Below are positions 19,062-30,529 of a DNA stretch of 42,420 nucleotides, in pieces (position 1 is the first letter of the stretch; every line of letters begins with the position of its first letter). The notes beneath the pieces are model-generated. The model saw only the letters and a program-made list of their open reading frames with translations. It had not been told where the DNA came from and made no database searches. Origin of the DNA: Candidatus Altimarinota bacterium. Lineage in GTDB: Bacteria > Patescibacteriota > Gracilibacteria > BD1-5 > UBA2023. A program made the position numbers and the translations under genes. The DNA is taken from contig JANQGT010000043.1 in NCBI GenBank assembly GCA_028277205.1, positions 1-42,420 on the forward strand, written 5' to 3'.

Positions 19062-20132
19062 TTATATCGACTCGTAGTATTTTACGAGGCGGTCAAGATA
19101 GCGTCATCGTGATTCATTTGACATACCACTGAAAATATTTGTCTCGAGGTAATAGGGTGTACCATCCCGTGCGATGAGGATATCTATAGCTCCGTGCGGC
19201 ATACGCGTGAGGCGGATGTATTCCACGAGAGCATCCTCGAATTCTGTCGGGATGTATTTGCGCCACTCTGGGCATTCGCGATCGTTTTGCTCTCCGTGAT
19301 AGTGGTGAGTGCGCTGTCCGGTGTGGCGTGTTTTTTCGATCGCATAGACAAAATCAACAGTCCCATCCTTTTCATGAATGAAGTGCAGACGAAGCTCGGT
19401 ATCGGATGCGTCTATTTGCTCGCAGACGACAAAGGCATTGCCCATCTCTGCCGTCTCGAACAGTGTCTCAAAAAGTGCTTTCCACTGAGATCCGGGAGTA
19501 TCGAAAAATATGATTCCCTTTCCGGAACAAGTACCCGAAATTTTTATGACGAGGGGGGTGTTTCAAAATTTTTCTTGCAAAAATTGCAGCAAGAGAGAAG
19601 CGTTCATCATACGACTGCTTACTTTTGTCATTCCTGACGGGATGAGTGTATGTCAGCGAGAGTGCTCATCGGCAAAAAATCCGTAAATCATATGCTTTTC
19701 ACTCGAGAGAGCATCCGGCACTATTCTCATATTGGCGATATGCAGTGTCAATCAGTATCTCTCTGCAGTTTCGATCAGTCATCGTATCGCATTGGGATCG
19801 ATTCAATTCGTCCGATAGATATACACGTGGGCGTTTTCGATTTTTTCAAATGTACGTGTTTTGAAGCTATAGTAGAAAAATCCGTGTTCCTGATTTTTTC
19901 GATCATAGAAAAAGAAGCACGAAGCAGGATCGACAAAATCGTACTGATCATCCGCTCCGAGATGCCGGGAAAAAAGGTAAAGGCTGTCAGCCTGAAGCAA
20001 CGAATAGTCCGGAAGTACAAGCGTATTGAGAATGGTCTCCCGAGAGGAGATCACCGCTCGATCGAAAAGATCGAAGTCACGCAACGCTCTGAAAAACTTT
20101 TCATTATGATTGAGAAACAATAGCCTTTTCAT
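19062..20132 (-). CDS. ATP-grasp-like protein
   Basis: A 356-residue protein interrupted by six UGA codons, all read as Gly (lowest coordinates 19803 and 19104 among them). The second half looks like ATP-grasp: TPLVIKISGTCSGKGIIFFD would supply the ATP-binding lysine and flexible loop, FVVCEQID the hinge, and DILIARDGTPYYLETNIFSG the metal-binding acidic end. Such enzymes join a carboxylate to an amine or thiol; the substrate is unknown. The N-terminal 110 residues (MKRLLFLNHNEKFFRALRDF) are family-specific. TAA end; 87 bases separate it from the metG start. Assignment rests on pattern and is less certain than for the core genes. Confidence 0.65.
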
Positions 20133-20167
20133 AGCGCAAAATAAACAGCTGAAACGAGACGATGTAC

Positions 20168-20195
20168 AGTATACGATATAGAGCTGCGTTTTCAA
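20168..20195 (-). promoter_or_regulatory. Promoter of the ATP-grasp-like gene
   Basis: On the minus strand TTGAAA (20195-20190), 16-base spacer, TATACT (20173-20168), 35 bases before the ATG at 20132. Confidence 0.55.
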
Positions 20196-20221
20196 AAAAA
20201 ATTTGCTCGACTAGCGAATCA

Positions 20222-22414
20222 CTACTCCTCTATCGTCCGCACCGGTGCGATCTCGATATTGAGTTTTTTGATGCCGGCTCAGGCAAACGACACCTGCGCA
20301 ATCGCACCGGAAAGCGATACGATCGTCCCGATTCCGAGCTGCGGATGGCTGATTTTTTGCCCGAGGGAAAACCGGGATGTGTCGTTTTTTACCGGATTTC
20401 GAGCCGGTTTTTTTATAGCCGATTCCGGTTTTGAAAGCAGCGACGATGCGTGCGATCCGGTGGAAAATCCCGAAAAACCGGTATCGACAGCTTGAATTTC
20501 GACGTATTCGTCCGGGATCTCATCCAGAAATCGGGACGGGGGATTTGCCGCGAAATTGCCGAATGCGAATCGCTCGCGTGCACGCGTGATGGCGAGCGTA
20601 CGCTTCGCGCGGGTCATCGCCACGTACATGAGCCGACGCTCCTCCTGCATCGCACGATCGTCCGCGAGTGTACGCACATGCGGAAAAAGTCCCTCCTCCG
20701 CGCCCACGATGACGACATGTCAAAATTCGAGTCCCTTCGCGAGGTGGACGGTCATGAGCGACACGCGCTCCCCTCCTCCGTCACGATCCTGATCGGTCGA
20801 GAGTCCCACGTCTTCCAAAAAGAGAGTATACGACTCCGCGGGATCAAATCCGGCATATCGACTCGCAAGCGAGAGAAGCTCGCCGAGATTGTCTTTTTTC
20901 GCTTCCGATTCGTCGCGAGTGTAGTTTGCATCGAGGTATTCGAGGTACCCCGCGCCCTCAATCAGACCCTGTAATACACGGTCCACCGTCTCGGTTTGCA
21001 GGCGATGGATCGCACTCCGGATGATACCGGCAAATCGGTGAAACGATGCGCGCGCTGCGGGAGTCAGCTCATCAAGCTCGTCCGCCATATCAGCCAGATC
21101 CAAAAACGACAGACCGTAGTTTTCACAGTATCGGAAAATCGTCGCGACGGATTTGCCGCCGAGTTTTCGAGAGGGGACGTTTATGACACGCTGGAGACTC
21201 GCCGTATCGCGCGGATTGCCGACCAGGCGCAGGTAGGCGAGCATATCTTTTATCTCCTTGCGCTCGTAAAATTTGACACCGCCATAGATACGATACGCGA
21301 TATTCGCTCGCACGAGCGCTTCTTCGATGGCGCGCGATTGGCTGTTTGTGCGATACAGTACCGCCCACTCGCTCGGCGACGCCGTCGAGTCTGTGATCAT
21401 CTCGGCGATTTTTCGTCCCTCGTCGCGATCGGATGCACACTCGATGAGTTGAATTTTATCTCCCGTCGGATTTTCTGTCCAGAGTGTTTTGTCGATATTT
21501 TCGTCATTGTGTTTGATCAGTGCGTTCGCTGCCGTGATGATGGTCTTGGTCGATCGGTAGTTTTGTTCGAGCTTGACGATATGTGCGTCGGGATAGTCTT
21601 TTTGAAAATTTAAAATATTTCGAATATTTGCCCCGCGCCACGAATAAATGCCCTGCCAGTCGTCACCGACCACCGAGAGATTTCGCGTCTTTTGCGCGAG
21701 AGCGCGGACGATGCGGTACTGGATGTCATTGGTGTCCTGATACTCGTCTACGAGGATATGGGAAAATCGCGCATGATAGGCATCGAGGATATCGGGATTT
21801 TGCAGGATACGATGGGCTTTTAGCAGGATATCGTCGAAATCGATGGCATTGTCCTCGCCGAGACGTTTTTCATATCCGGCGTAGAGTTTTGCGATTTCTT
21901 CTTTTTGATAGGTGTCGGCGAGCATCGCAGCGTCATCGGGAGACTGTCCGGCATTCTTCGCGCGTGAGATACCGGCGAGGATGACACGCACTCCCTCCAG
22001 CTCGCGATCGTCGTGCTTTGTCTCGGACTTCATGAGATCTTTCAGGATGCGTTTTTTATCGTCCTCGTCATAGAGAGAAAATCCCGGCAAGAGTCCCGCA
22101 GCCTCCGCATTCGCACGCAAAAAAACAAGACACACACTGTGAAATGTCCCGACGATCGGCAGCCCCCGTGTGCGATAGAGACTGTATCCCTCACCGGAAA
22201 ATCCGAGCCGCGCGAAGATCCGATCGCGCATTTCGCGTGCCGCTTTATTTGTAAATGTGAGTGCGAGAATGGCGGACGGATCGCTGTCACCGCGCTCGAT
22301 GAGTGAGGCAATGCGCTCTGTCAGTGTATGCGTCTTTCCGGCGCCGGCACCCGCCAGGATGAGTAGCGGTCCGCTGCGATGATTGACGGCTTCTTGCTGG
22401 GAGGGGTTGAGCAT
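20222..22414 (-). CDS. uvrD: UvrD/PcrA-type superfamily 1 DNA helicase
   Basis: A 730-residue 3'-5' DNA helicase of repair and replication restart. Motifs: Q-region LNPSQQEAV, Walker A GAGAGKT (about 22-28), LTFTNKAAREMRDRI, VGTFHSVC, Walker B VDEYQDTN, GDDWQGIYSWRGA, LEQNYRST, LYRTNSQSRAIE, LMTVHLAKGLEF and VAMTRAKRTL. UGA at 20720-20722 (residue 565) joins motif V to HVVIVGAEEGLFPH and must be Gly. A second UGA (20279-20281) leads to the GIKKLNIEIAPV tail. The stop is TAG at 20222-20224. Normal length for the family. Confidence 0.95.
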
Positions 22415-22492
22415 GATGTATTATTTGAATGCGTTTACAAAAGGATCCACTATACTGAATAAGATAGAAGAAAAAAACAGTATCGCGAAATT

Positions 22493-22521
22493 TTGTATTT
22501 TCAAAAAAAGTAGGACATACT
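22493..22521 (+). promoter_or_regulatory. Promoter of the 325-residue unknown gene
   Basis: TTGTAT (22493-22498), 17-base spacer, CATACT (22516-22521), 33 bases before the ATG at 22555. Confidence 0.45.
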
Positions 22522-22554
22522 GAAAGCACATATTTACTTTCTTTCTAAAAAGAT

Positions 22555-23532
22555 ATGCCTGGATTTGAATTATTTCATACACCTGATATGATAAGTACAG
22601 ATTCTCTCATGATGAAAGCCCGCTGCAATGATGCTTCTCGTTGCGGCTTCGGCGAATGACCAACCACATGAGAAACTATATCTGTTTCCCCAACTGAAGA
22701 GCGCCGACTTTTAGAATACCCCTCCAGCGAGATTGAGACAACTGTTTTACGATACATGGATGATGGAGATCGTCGAAAATTTGTAGAAGCAGGATATGAG
22801 TTGAATATCAGACTTGCTACACGGGAAGAACAGAGAAGAGGAAAGCATCGCTTGTCTCCTTGAAATCGATTCGCCCTCGAAATACTCGGACCCGATGGCA
22901 CTCCGGTAAAAACTCTACAAGGGTATGAACTTACCGTCTCTTTTGAGAATGAAGATGCTCTGGGGAATATCGCACTACTGATATCCAGAGATGGAAGCGT
23001 GGCAGAGATGCAGGTATTTAGAGGCTATGAATGGGTTGGAGTGTGACGATTCGAACTTCAAGAAAAAAAAGAACAGCGTGAATGGACTGAAGTCGCTACA
23101 GAGCAATTCATTGAGTTTAATAAAAGAGCAAAGGAATTATGATTTTGAGATATATCAAATCGTTTTTATTACAATCCCCGTGGAAATCGTATCATGATAC
23201 CAACATGGAATGGTAGAGTGAATGACGTACGACTTCAGTCTCTGAGACATAGAGAAGGTGACGAAGTAGAGGCAATACCTCTTGATACTCTATATGGTGA
23301 TACAGGCGAGCCAGAAATAGCACTCAGACTGATCATCCGGGATGAAGATACAGGAATGTTTCAGCCAGTAGAAGTCCGTGCGTGGATCGTAAACGGAGGA
23401 GTAAATGTGCGAGCACGCTATGCACAAGAAAGCTTTGAAAATCGAACAGACGCTCTGCGCTATAGCAGTGAAGATATGACGGCCTTTGCACTATATTGAT
23501 CTGGATGAACTTCTACCACCCGAAGACGATAG
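22555..23532 (+). CDS. Unknown 325-residue protein, densest in UGA-Gly
   Basis: A continuous frame from ATG at 22555 to TAG at 23530-23532 once eight UGA codons are read as Gly. Standard-code calling sees only a 101-residue fragment at 23194-23499. The protein is hydrophilic, Arg/Glu-rich and beta-leaning (FALEILGPDGTPVKTL, ELTVSFENEDALGNIALLIS, AWIVNGGVNVRARY), with no signal peptide or membrane helix and a Gly-Ser-Thr-Arg tail. I do not recognise a family. It lies in an AT-rich island followed by a frameshifted GHKL ATPase 185 bases downstream. Codon choice (more AGA, ATA and TTT) differs from the core genes, suggesting accessory origin. Confidence 0.7.
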
Positions 23533-23669
23533 ATAGTACACTTTCTTCGTTTTTAAGTTTTGTTCATTATTTGATACTTTCGAGACTAACTTTGGTTCCA
23601 TAATCTTCGTACACCAGAAAATTCGAGCTTTTGTGAAACTTCTTACCGAGAGGAAAGGAATATAGCTTA

Positions 23670-23696
23670 TTGACTTTTGAAAAAACAGTTTATAGT
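23670..23696 (+). promoter_or_regulatory. Possible promoter of the GHKL gene
   Basis: TTGACT (23670-23675) and TATAGT (23691-23696) with a 15-base spacer, shorter than ideal, 21 bases before the ATG at 23718. Confidence 0.35.
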
Positions 23697-23717
23697 ACTC
23701 TTTCTCTCATCCATCAT

Positions 23718-24312
23718 ATGAATATCACGAGAGAAATCGAGAGTCACGATTCACAGTTTATCGAGGCATGGGTACAGTATCCATTTCTTGAGAAGTTTCT
23801 AGAAAGAAAGCAAAGGTACGGATCTTCGCTATCACAAAGTGAGATTTCCGATCAAATATTACATCTCAAATGAATAATTCAAGAACAAGTACGTTTGCGA
23901 CTCATATATCATGAAAGCTTCAGTATAAGTGATATAACAAAAGCACTTGCGATGCATGTATGCGAAATCATTACCAATGCTCATGATGCGTGCTATGACG
24001 TAAATACGAGAAAATGAAGAGACACTTCTGTTTTCATGTGTGCACGCATTCGCATACGCATCTATCCTGATCGAAGACGATTCGTAGTATTCGCACGAGA
24101 TTTGGTGAGCGGGATCTCACGCCGCAAATACCAGTATAAAAGACCATAACCTCGGAAAATATCTTGGAGGATGTGGGATGGGCGAGATATTTCTACGCTT
24201 TCCGAATTACAAAACTACTGCGCCTACTTTTCTCTCAAATTTTATTTACAGGCGGATTAGCAGCCATATCTCCGGTAACGGCTCCACCGTGAAATTCGCC
24301 TGTGACTATTAG
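23718..24312 (+). pseudogene. GHKL ATPase-like gene with one frameshift
   Basis: From ATG at 23718 one frame reads through UGA-Gly at 23871 and 24015 and contains an N-box-like stretch LAMHVCEIITNAHDACYDVN, ending its useful part at RRRFVVFARD near 24100. The next frame then supplies a Gly-rich lid and G2 box (SIKDHNLGKYLGGCGMGEIF) to TAG at 24310-24312. Together they make a histidine-kinase/Hsp90-type ATP-binding fold of about 200 residues. In the first frame translation would stop at TAA near 24147. Either a recent one-base indel or a sequence error. It ends 3 bases short of the convergent topA stop. Confidence 0.65.
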
Positions 24313-24315
24313 CGA

Positions 24316-26526
24316 CTACTCTCCCTCTTCCCCACTCTTCGATCCCTTTGGTATCGGCTCCGTATGTTTGCACTCCGGATAGCATGAGCACGCCAGAAAG
24401 GGTCCGCGTCGCGAGCTTTTGACATGTAGCGTCCCTTTTCCGCAGACTTCGCATGGCTTTCCGCCAAATCTCGCTTCGAGCGCTTGGATTTTCGGTGATT
24501 CGATTTTTCCGATCCATTTCACCTCGGGATACAGAGAGCTCGCGAGAAAGGGTCCGTAGCGCCCCATTTTCACGACGAGGGTACCGCCGGCGGGACAGGG
24601 CTTTCACTCGTATTGCTCGCGCAGCTTTTCGAGGTAGGCATCACGCTCCGGATCGGGCACGCGCTCCGTGTGTTTGCACTCCGGATAGTTTGCGCATCCG
24701 ATAAATTTTCCTCCCCGCGAATATTTGTAGACGAGCTCTCCGCCGCACGACGGGCACTCACGCCCGACCTTTTCGACGATTTTCGTCTTGTCGGCGGTGG
24801 CTTTTTCCAGGTGTTTTACGAAATCCGCGTAGAAATCCGAGAGCATCCGGATCCACTCGGTCTCCCCCGTCGCGATGCGATCCAGCTCGGTTTCGATATT
24901 TGCGGTAAAACCGTAGTCCATCATCCGAGAAAAAAACTCCTCCAGAAAATCATTCACGAGAAAGGCAATATCGGTCGGATGCAGGCGTTTATCGCGTTTT
25001 TCCACATAGTTTCGCTCGACGATGGTGGCGATGGTCGGGACGTACGTGGAGGGACGACCGATGCCTTCGCTTTCGAGTTTTTTGACGAGCATCGCCTCGG
25101 TGTAGCGCGCAGGCGGTCGAGTGAACGATTGGCGCGCAGTGAGGCTCTTCGAGGCGATGATTTCTCCCTCCGTCATTTTCGGCAGGATGGCGCCCTCCTC
25201 GTCCGTCTGATCGTCGTCCGTTCCCTCGATATACAGCCGCATAAATCCGGGAAAGGTGATCACCTCCCCTTTCGCCGTCCATTCGCTCTCTTTCCAGGCA
25301 TTCGGTGTGAATGTGTATGTCGTCGTCATGATCTCGGCATCGCGCATCTGACACGCTACCGTGCGCTCCCAGATCAGACGATAGAGCCGAAATTCATTTC
25401 CCGATAGCTCCGATTTTGCAGGTGTTTTTTCGACCGAGACAGGACGGATCGCCTCGTGCGCTTCTTGGGCGTTTGCCTGTTTCGTCTTGTAGCGCTTGGG
25501 CTTTTCGGGGACGTAGATATCACCGTACTCGCGCGCGATGTAGGTGCGGCACTGCTCGATGATGTCTGTAGACAGATTGACGCTATCCGTACGCATGTAG
25601 GTGATATGCCCGTTTTGATAGAGATTTTGCGCAACGCTCATCGTCTGCGATACGGAAAATCCCAGTTTTCGCGAAGCCTCTTGCTGTAAAAGCGACGTGG
25701 TAAATGGAATGCCGGGCGAGCGCTTGGACGGTCGCTCGACGATACTCTGAAGGGAAAAATCGGTCTGGAACGGTGATTCATACAGCGTATTTGCTTGCTT
25801 GTCTTTTTTCGGCTCGATGCCCTCGATGCTCCAGTCGATATTCGCGATGATTTTCTGCAGCTCCTCAATGGTGCCGATTTTCGCATTTTTTCCGGAGATC
25901 TTTGACAGCTCGACGCGAATAATCCGCTCCGGATGCACGAGATCCGCAAATACATGCCACCGCTCCTCGGGGACAAATGCGCGAATTTCGCGTTCGCGCT
26001 CTACGATGAGCTTTACAGCGACGGACTGCACGCGTCCCGCCGAGAGCCCCTGGCGGATTTTTTGCCAGAGGATGGGACTGACCTGAAATCCCACGATACG
26101 ATCCAGCACGCGGCGCGACTGCTGAGCATTGACGAGATTTGCATCGATGCCGCGGGGATTTTTGATCGCGTGCTCCAGCGCTTTTTTGGTGATCTCGTGA
26201 AAGACGATGCGCGATACGGCGTTCGCATCCAGTCCCAGCGCGGCACACAGATGCCAGCCGATCGCCTCTCCCTCGCGATCCTCATCCGTGGCGATCCAGA
26301 CTTTTTCCGCTTTTTTCGCGAGCTTTTTCAGCTCGCTTACGACCTTTTTTTTATCGGGGGCGATCTCATACTCCGGCTCGAAATCCTGCTCGATATCGAT
26401 ACCAAATCGTTTTCCCGGCAGATCGCGGATGTGTCCCATGGACGCCTTGACGGTATAGCCGTCTCCGAGAAATTTTTCTATGGTGCGGGCTTTCGCGGGA
26501 GATTCGACGATGACGAGATTTTTCAT
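24316..26526 (-). CDS. topA: DNA topoisomerase I
   Basis: A 736-residue type IA topoisomerase that relaxes negative supercoils. N-terminal Toprim (VIVESPAKARTIEKFLG; DEDREGEAIGWHL), the active-site Tyr in ITYMRTDS, and C-terminal zinc ribbons. The first ribbon (CPSCGG...CANYPEC) is intact; UGA-Gly at 24604-24606 (EQYE-G-KPCPAG) then connects to a second, degenerate ribbon lacking most cysteines (VKMGRYGPFLASSLYPE) and a third, intact one (CEVCGKG...CSCYPEC). In the standard code the last two would be lost. ATG at 26526, TAG end. Confidence 0.96.
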
Positions 26527-26570
26527 GAGAGGTATCTATACTAGAGAGAGGAGCGTACAATTCGAACGAT

Positions 26571-26599
26571 AAAATAGCGAATTCTCGAAAACAAGTCAA
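26571..26599 (-). promoter_or_regulatory. Promoter of topA
   Basis: On the minus strand TTGACT (26599-26594), 17-base spacer, TATTTT (26576-26571), 44 bases before the ATG. Confidence 0.5.
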
Positions 26600-26633
26600 A
26601 TTTTTCACACCGATATCGGGAAAATACTTTGCA

Positions 26634-26661
26634 TTGAAAACCGGTTTTTTCTCTCTATGAT
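26634..26661 (+). promoter_or_regulatory. Promoter of the nucleotidyltransferase gene
   Basis: TTGAAA (26634-26639), 16-base spacer, TATGAT (26656-26661), 20 bases before the ATG at 26682. Confidence 0.5.
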
Positions 26662-26681
26662 GGGGTATGTAAAATATCGCC

Positions 26682-27407
26682 ATGGACGATCCGCGCCTTC
26701 ATTTTCCCGCTTTGCGTGCCCATCTCGGTGCGAGAGACGCTCCGAATGCGGATGACGTGCGACGACTGGATGCAGCCAGACGCCTCGCAAAAAAACTCCG
26801 GTATATCCCGGGAATCTCGATGATCGCCGTCGGCAACTCCGTGGCGATGTACGCGAGTCGAGAGGAGTCGGACATTGACCTTTTCATCGTGGCGAGACCG
26901 GGTCGACTGTGGCTCGTACGCGCGATCTTTACACTATTTGTCGCACTCCTCGGCGAGCGGAAAACCGCCCGGCATCACCGAGACCGGTTTTGTCTGTCGT
27001 TTTTCGCGGATGAGGAGGGGCTGGATTTTTCGGCATTTCTGCTCGAGGATGATATCTATCTCGCCTACTGGATCGCGACGCTGAAAATCGTCTACGACGC
27101 TGACACTGTCTACGAAAAATTTTTACAGATAAACCGGGATATCATCACCGTAAAACCGGAAGAGCGGGATGAAAACACACGCTGGAAACTCCGTGCGACC
27201 GGTACAAACCGGGAATACCTCCGATGGCTCTGGGATATGCTGGAGGGTATCGCGAAATTTTTTTTGCTCCCAAGGGCGCTGCGTACTCATGAGCGCCTGG
27301 GAAAACCGGCATGAGTCCGGATTACCGATCATCTGCTGAAATTTCATGACCGGGATCGCCGCGCAGAAATCCGGGATGCGATATTCAAAAACCGGGATGC
27401 GGATTAG
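26682..27407 (+). CDS. Nucleotidyltransferase-fold protein
   Basis: A 241-residue protein with a polymerase-beta-type nucleotidyltransferase core: ISMIAVGNSVAMYASREESD (about 45-64) followed by IDLFIV, where D64 and D66 form the metal-binding D-x-D. The region RDRFCLSFFADEEGLDFSAF and a C-terminal helical part follow. UGA-Gly at 27312-27314 extends the protein by 31 residues to TAG at 27405-27407, which shares four bases with the TAA of the convergent giant gene. The substrate (antibiotic, tRNA, protein or other) cannot be told. Confidence 0.8.
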
Positions 27408-30400
27408 GCGGGAGACATGACTGCTCCGCTTTCATCCAGCTGCAGACCGACCTCGCCGGCGTATATCCGCCGAAGCTCGATGAGATAGGCGCGAGCGTCG
27501 TCCGGATCGAGATCGAGTGCTGTAGTAGTTTGCTCGATCGTATGGGCATCGAGTGCAAATGATCCATCAAGCCACTGTGTAAAGTGCTCGCGTGCTTGAT
27601 CAGAATGCTTGATATCCACCGTCGCACCAATTTCTGCGAATACCGTACGAATCGCTTCCTGATCTCGTAGAAATACCGGTTTGTGAAAAACGATCTCGAC
27701 ATGATCACCCGTACCGCGCCGTACCTCATAATCAGCATCGGATATGGCGATATCATGATCCGACGGTGCGGAAATACCGATATCGAGAATCGAGAGATCG
27801 AATATTCGCGGAAGCAAGTCAAACATGCTATCGCGCGCACCATCACGCTCATCCTCGGGCACGAGCGTATAGTAGACGAGCTCTCTGTAAAATCCTTTTC
27901 GCACCTCGACATCGAGCATCGCAATACTCTCACCCAAAGCACGATAATTGATATTATCATATTGATCGATGATTTTCTGCTTCTTCGCGTACGCGAGTAG
28001 TTTCTGGTAGCGACTCTCTTCGGAAATATCACCACGAAGAATTTCCTCGATTCCTTTATATGTGGCGATCCCGATACCGAGCGCGACGAGAGCTACGCCC
28101 AGCTTTCCCGACATTGGCATTTTCCCAAAAGCAGAGCTCCCTGTCCGTACCGCCTCACGCAGTCGTCGGAGGATATCCGGATTTCTCGCGAATTCACGCA
28201 GTGCACTCGCGCCGGATGCGCCCAGGTGCAGCATTTCCTTTGGATGACGTGCCAGGTGCGCGGCTGATCCCGCGAGCCGCGTCAGTCATCTCGCGCCCTC
28301 CGCCATATCCACGAATGGACGCACCGCCGGAGAGAGCGCGGATCATACGCGCGCTCAGAGCGACAATCACGGCTGCGTCATAGCGCCGACGATCGTGGTA
28401 CCGACGCCCCCCAGCTGCCACACGGTCAGTCCGCTCAGCGTCAGGAGTGTGCTCATACCGTTGAATTCGAGTGCATTGTCCTCGCTCAGAGAGACGCCGA
28501 TATCATCCGCCTGCGTGATGAGCACCGATACCGGTCCGACGACGGGGATCGTGAGTGCGAGATTTCTGAGGAGATTATCGAGGAAATCCCCCGCCCCCTC
28601 GGACTCCGCCACCGTGATTCCCGTGATCGCGATCACGGGCAAACTGGAGATCAGGCTCCGAGCGATACTTGGCGACTCTTTCGCGAGTGTGGCGAGATTT
28701 CTTCCGAAGTCCGGAGCGGTTTCCCTCGTAAGTGCAAACGCCGTCTGTCGCGCCGCACCGGGAAGCGCCGAAAGTCTTCCGGAGCCGATGAGCTCCTGAT
28801 ACACGCGACTCATGCGTGGCGATCCGATGGCAAATCGCTCGCTGAGCATACGATGAGCACCCTCCAGCTGCCTCGCAAAATCATCCGCGTGCGCCGCCGC
28901 TCCACCGTGCATACCCACGACGGCGCGCCGCATCCGTGAAAATACCGACGCCTGCGATCGAGTGCTCACTACGCCAGTGTGACCTCAGGATTCACGAAGT
29001 CTTTGACCGACATCGGCTACCGTGACGCCTGTCGATCTCCCGGCGAGATCATCCAAATTTGCAATAGCGTCATCCAAAAATTGAGACGATGCTCCGGGGG
29101 GAAGCGCTCATTTCATATCTCTCAGACGCTCCTGAAACGAGCGAACCTGCGCACCGGTAATAGTACTCCCCTGTGGTAAAATGTCTCTTTGATACGCGTC
29201 GAGTACGAGGGCTTTCGCCTGCGCCTCGGTGACGGCGGTGCGCAGACCTCGGGCGTAGTCGGCGACGGCGGGATCCACGCTCTCAAACATCGCTCCCATC
29301 CTCGCAAACTGCTCGGCAACGACATCCATCCGGGCGAGATTTCGCATCTGCAGAGCGCTCGGCAGTCCCGCGGCGGCACCCACCGGCGCGACCGCGACCG
29401 CGAGAATTTTTTCCGAAAGCCATCCGGTCATCCGAGAGATGATGGAGAGCTTTCTGTAAAACATGACCAGGAGGAGCTTTTTATGATCATCGGGCAGCGC
29501 CTCGAGCGTTTTCAAAAAGTCTGCAGATGAAAGCGTACCAAGTGAAAATCCGACCGCCTCCGTCGCGGCACCGATCCCGATGGAAAATGTCTCGATGACT
29601 CCCTCTCCGACGCGCTCCGCAGCGACCTGTATGTGCTCGGTCCCGATGATCCCCGCATCGACGAGATCACCGAGTAGACGCACCATATCCGCCCCCGGGG
29701 AAAACGCCATCGCAAGTGTCGCTCCCCGCTCGTCAGCGACCTGCTGACCAGTCTCAAAAAGTGATTCTTGGTATGTCTGTATGATCTCCGGGAGCTTTTC
29801 CCGCTGTGTATCGTCCAGGTGGATCCCGAGTTTTTCGGTGATATACGTCTCCAGAGCGGCAGTGTATTTTGCCAGCATCTCAGGAGATTTCTTTTGCGTC
29901 TCATCCGATTCACCATCATCTCATGGCTCTCGCTCCGACTCTCACTCCGATTCCTTGGACTGTTCGACTGCCGGTTTATCGTCTTCAGGGCTTTTTCCAG
30001 ATAGACCTCAAAGTCCCAAAGCGGATCCGATTTTTGAAAATATCTCTCCAAAAAATACTTTGAATATTTTTCCGATTCCCTCAAACATGGCAATAAATTT
30101 CTTGAATCCCTCAAAGAGATCGAGCTGCGGGATGACATCGGAAACCCTCTCGAGGGCGGACCCCGCCGTATCAGATACTCGCGAGACGATACCGGTATCT
30201 CATCCGTCGTCCGGATTTTCAGACCGGTGGTCTCATCATTCGCTTGTTTCTGGGGGAGTTTCGGGGGATTCGGGGGAGCGACCACGTTCGACATTTGTAC
30301 GAAGTTGCTCGACTCTCAATGCCGTACGGGTTCGCGATGTAAGAATCTCTGTCAGGATTTCTCCGACATCCGCATTGCCTCTACCTTCGATTGCCTCACG

Positions 30401-30505
30401 AAGCTCTTTGATCTCTGACGATGTCAGTGTCTGAAATTGAGCACGAAGATCCTCCGGAATGCCGAGTGTTTCGGCGAGAGTTTCGCGGGATGGTTTTGGG
30501 GTCAT
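27404..30505 (-). CDS. Giant membrane protein, downstream member of a tandem pair
   Basis: One unbroken 1,033-residue frame with 12 UGA-Gly codons; the standard code sees pieces at 27404-28234, 28367-28969, 29108-29878 and 30236-30505. Order: a charged N-terminus (RETLAETLGIPEDLRAQFQT), an acidic Pro/Gly/Glu linker at about 77-106, an amphipathic segment (FKKFIAMFEGIGKIFKVFFG), a second acidic linker, then mostly alpha-helical sequence. Hydrophobic segments lie near 362-380, 646-665, 684-709 and 799-815, with a hydrophilic C-terminal domain of about 200 residues. No family recognised. It starts 24 bases after the upstream giant gene, in the same frame and operon. Membrane association is likely; function unknown. 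Confidence 0.75.
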
Positions 30506-30529
30506 TGGAGAGTATGATTAGATTCGAGA

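Noticed and set aside
27385-28035. Long Arg/Ser-rich open frames antisense or out of frame to the genes found here
   Set aside because: Their composition is that of shadow frames, and each overlaps a recognised or continuous UGA-Gly gene in another frame.
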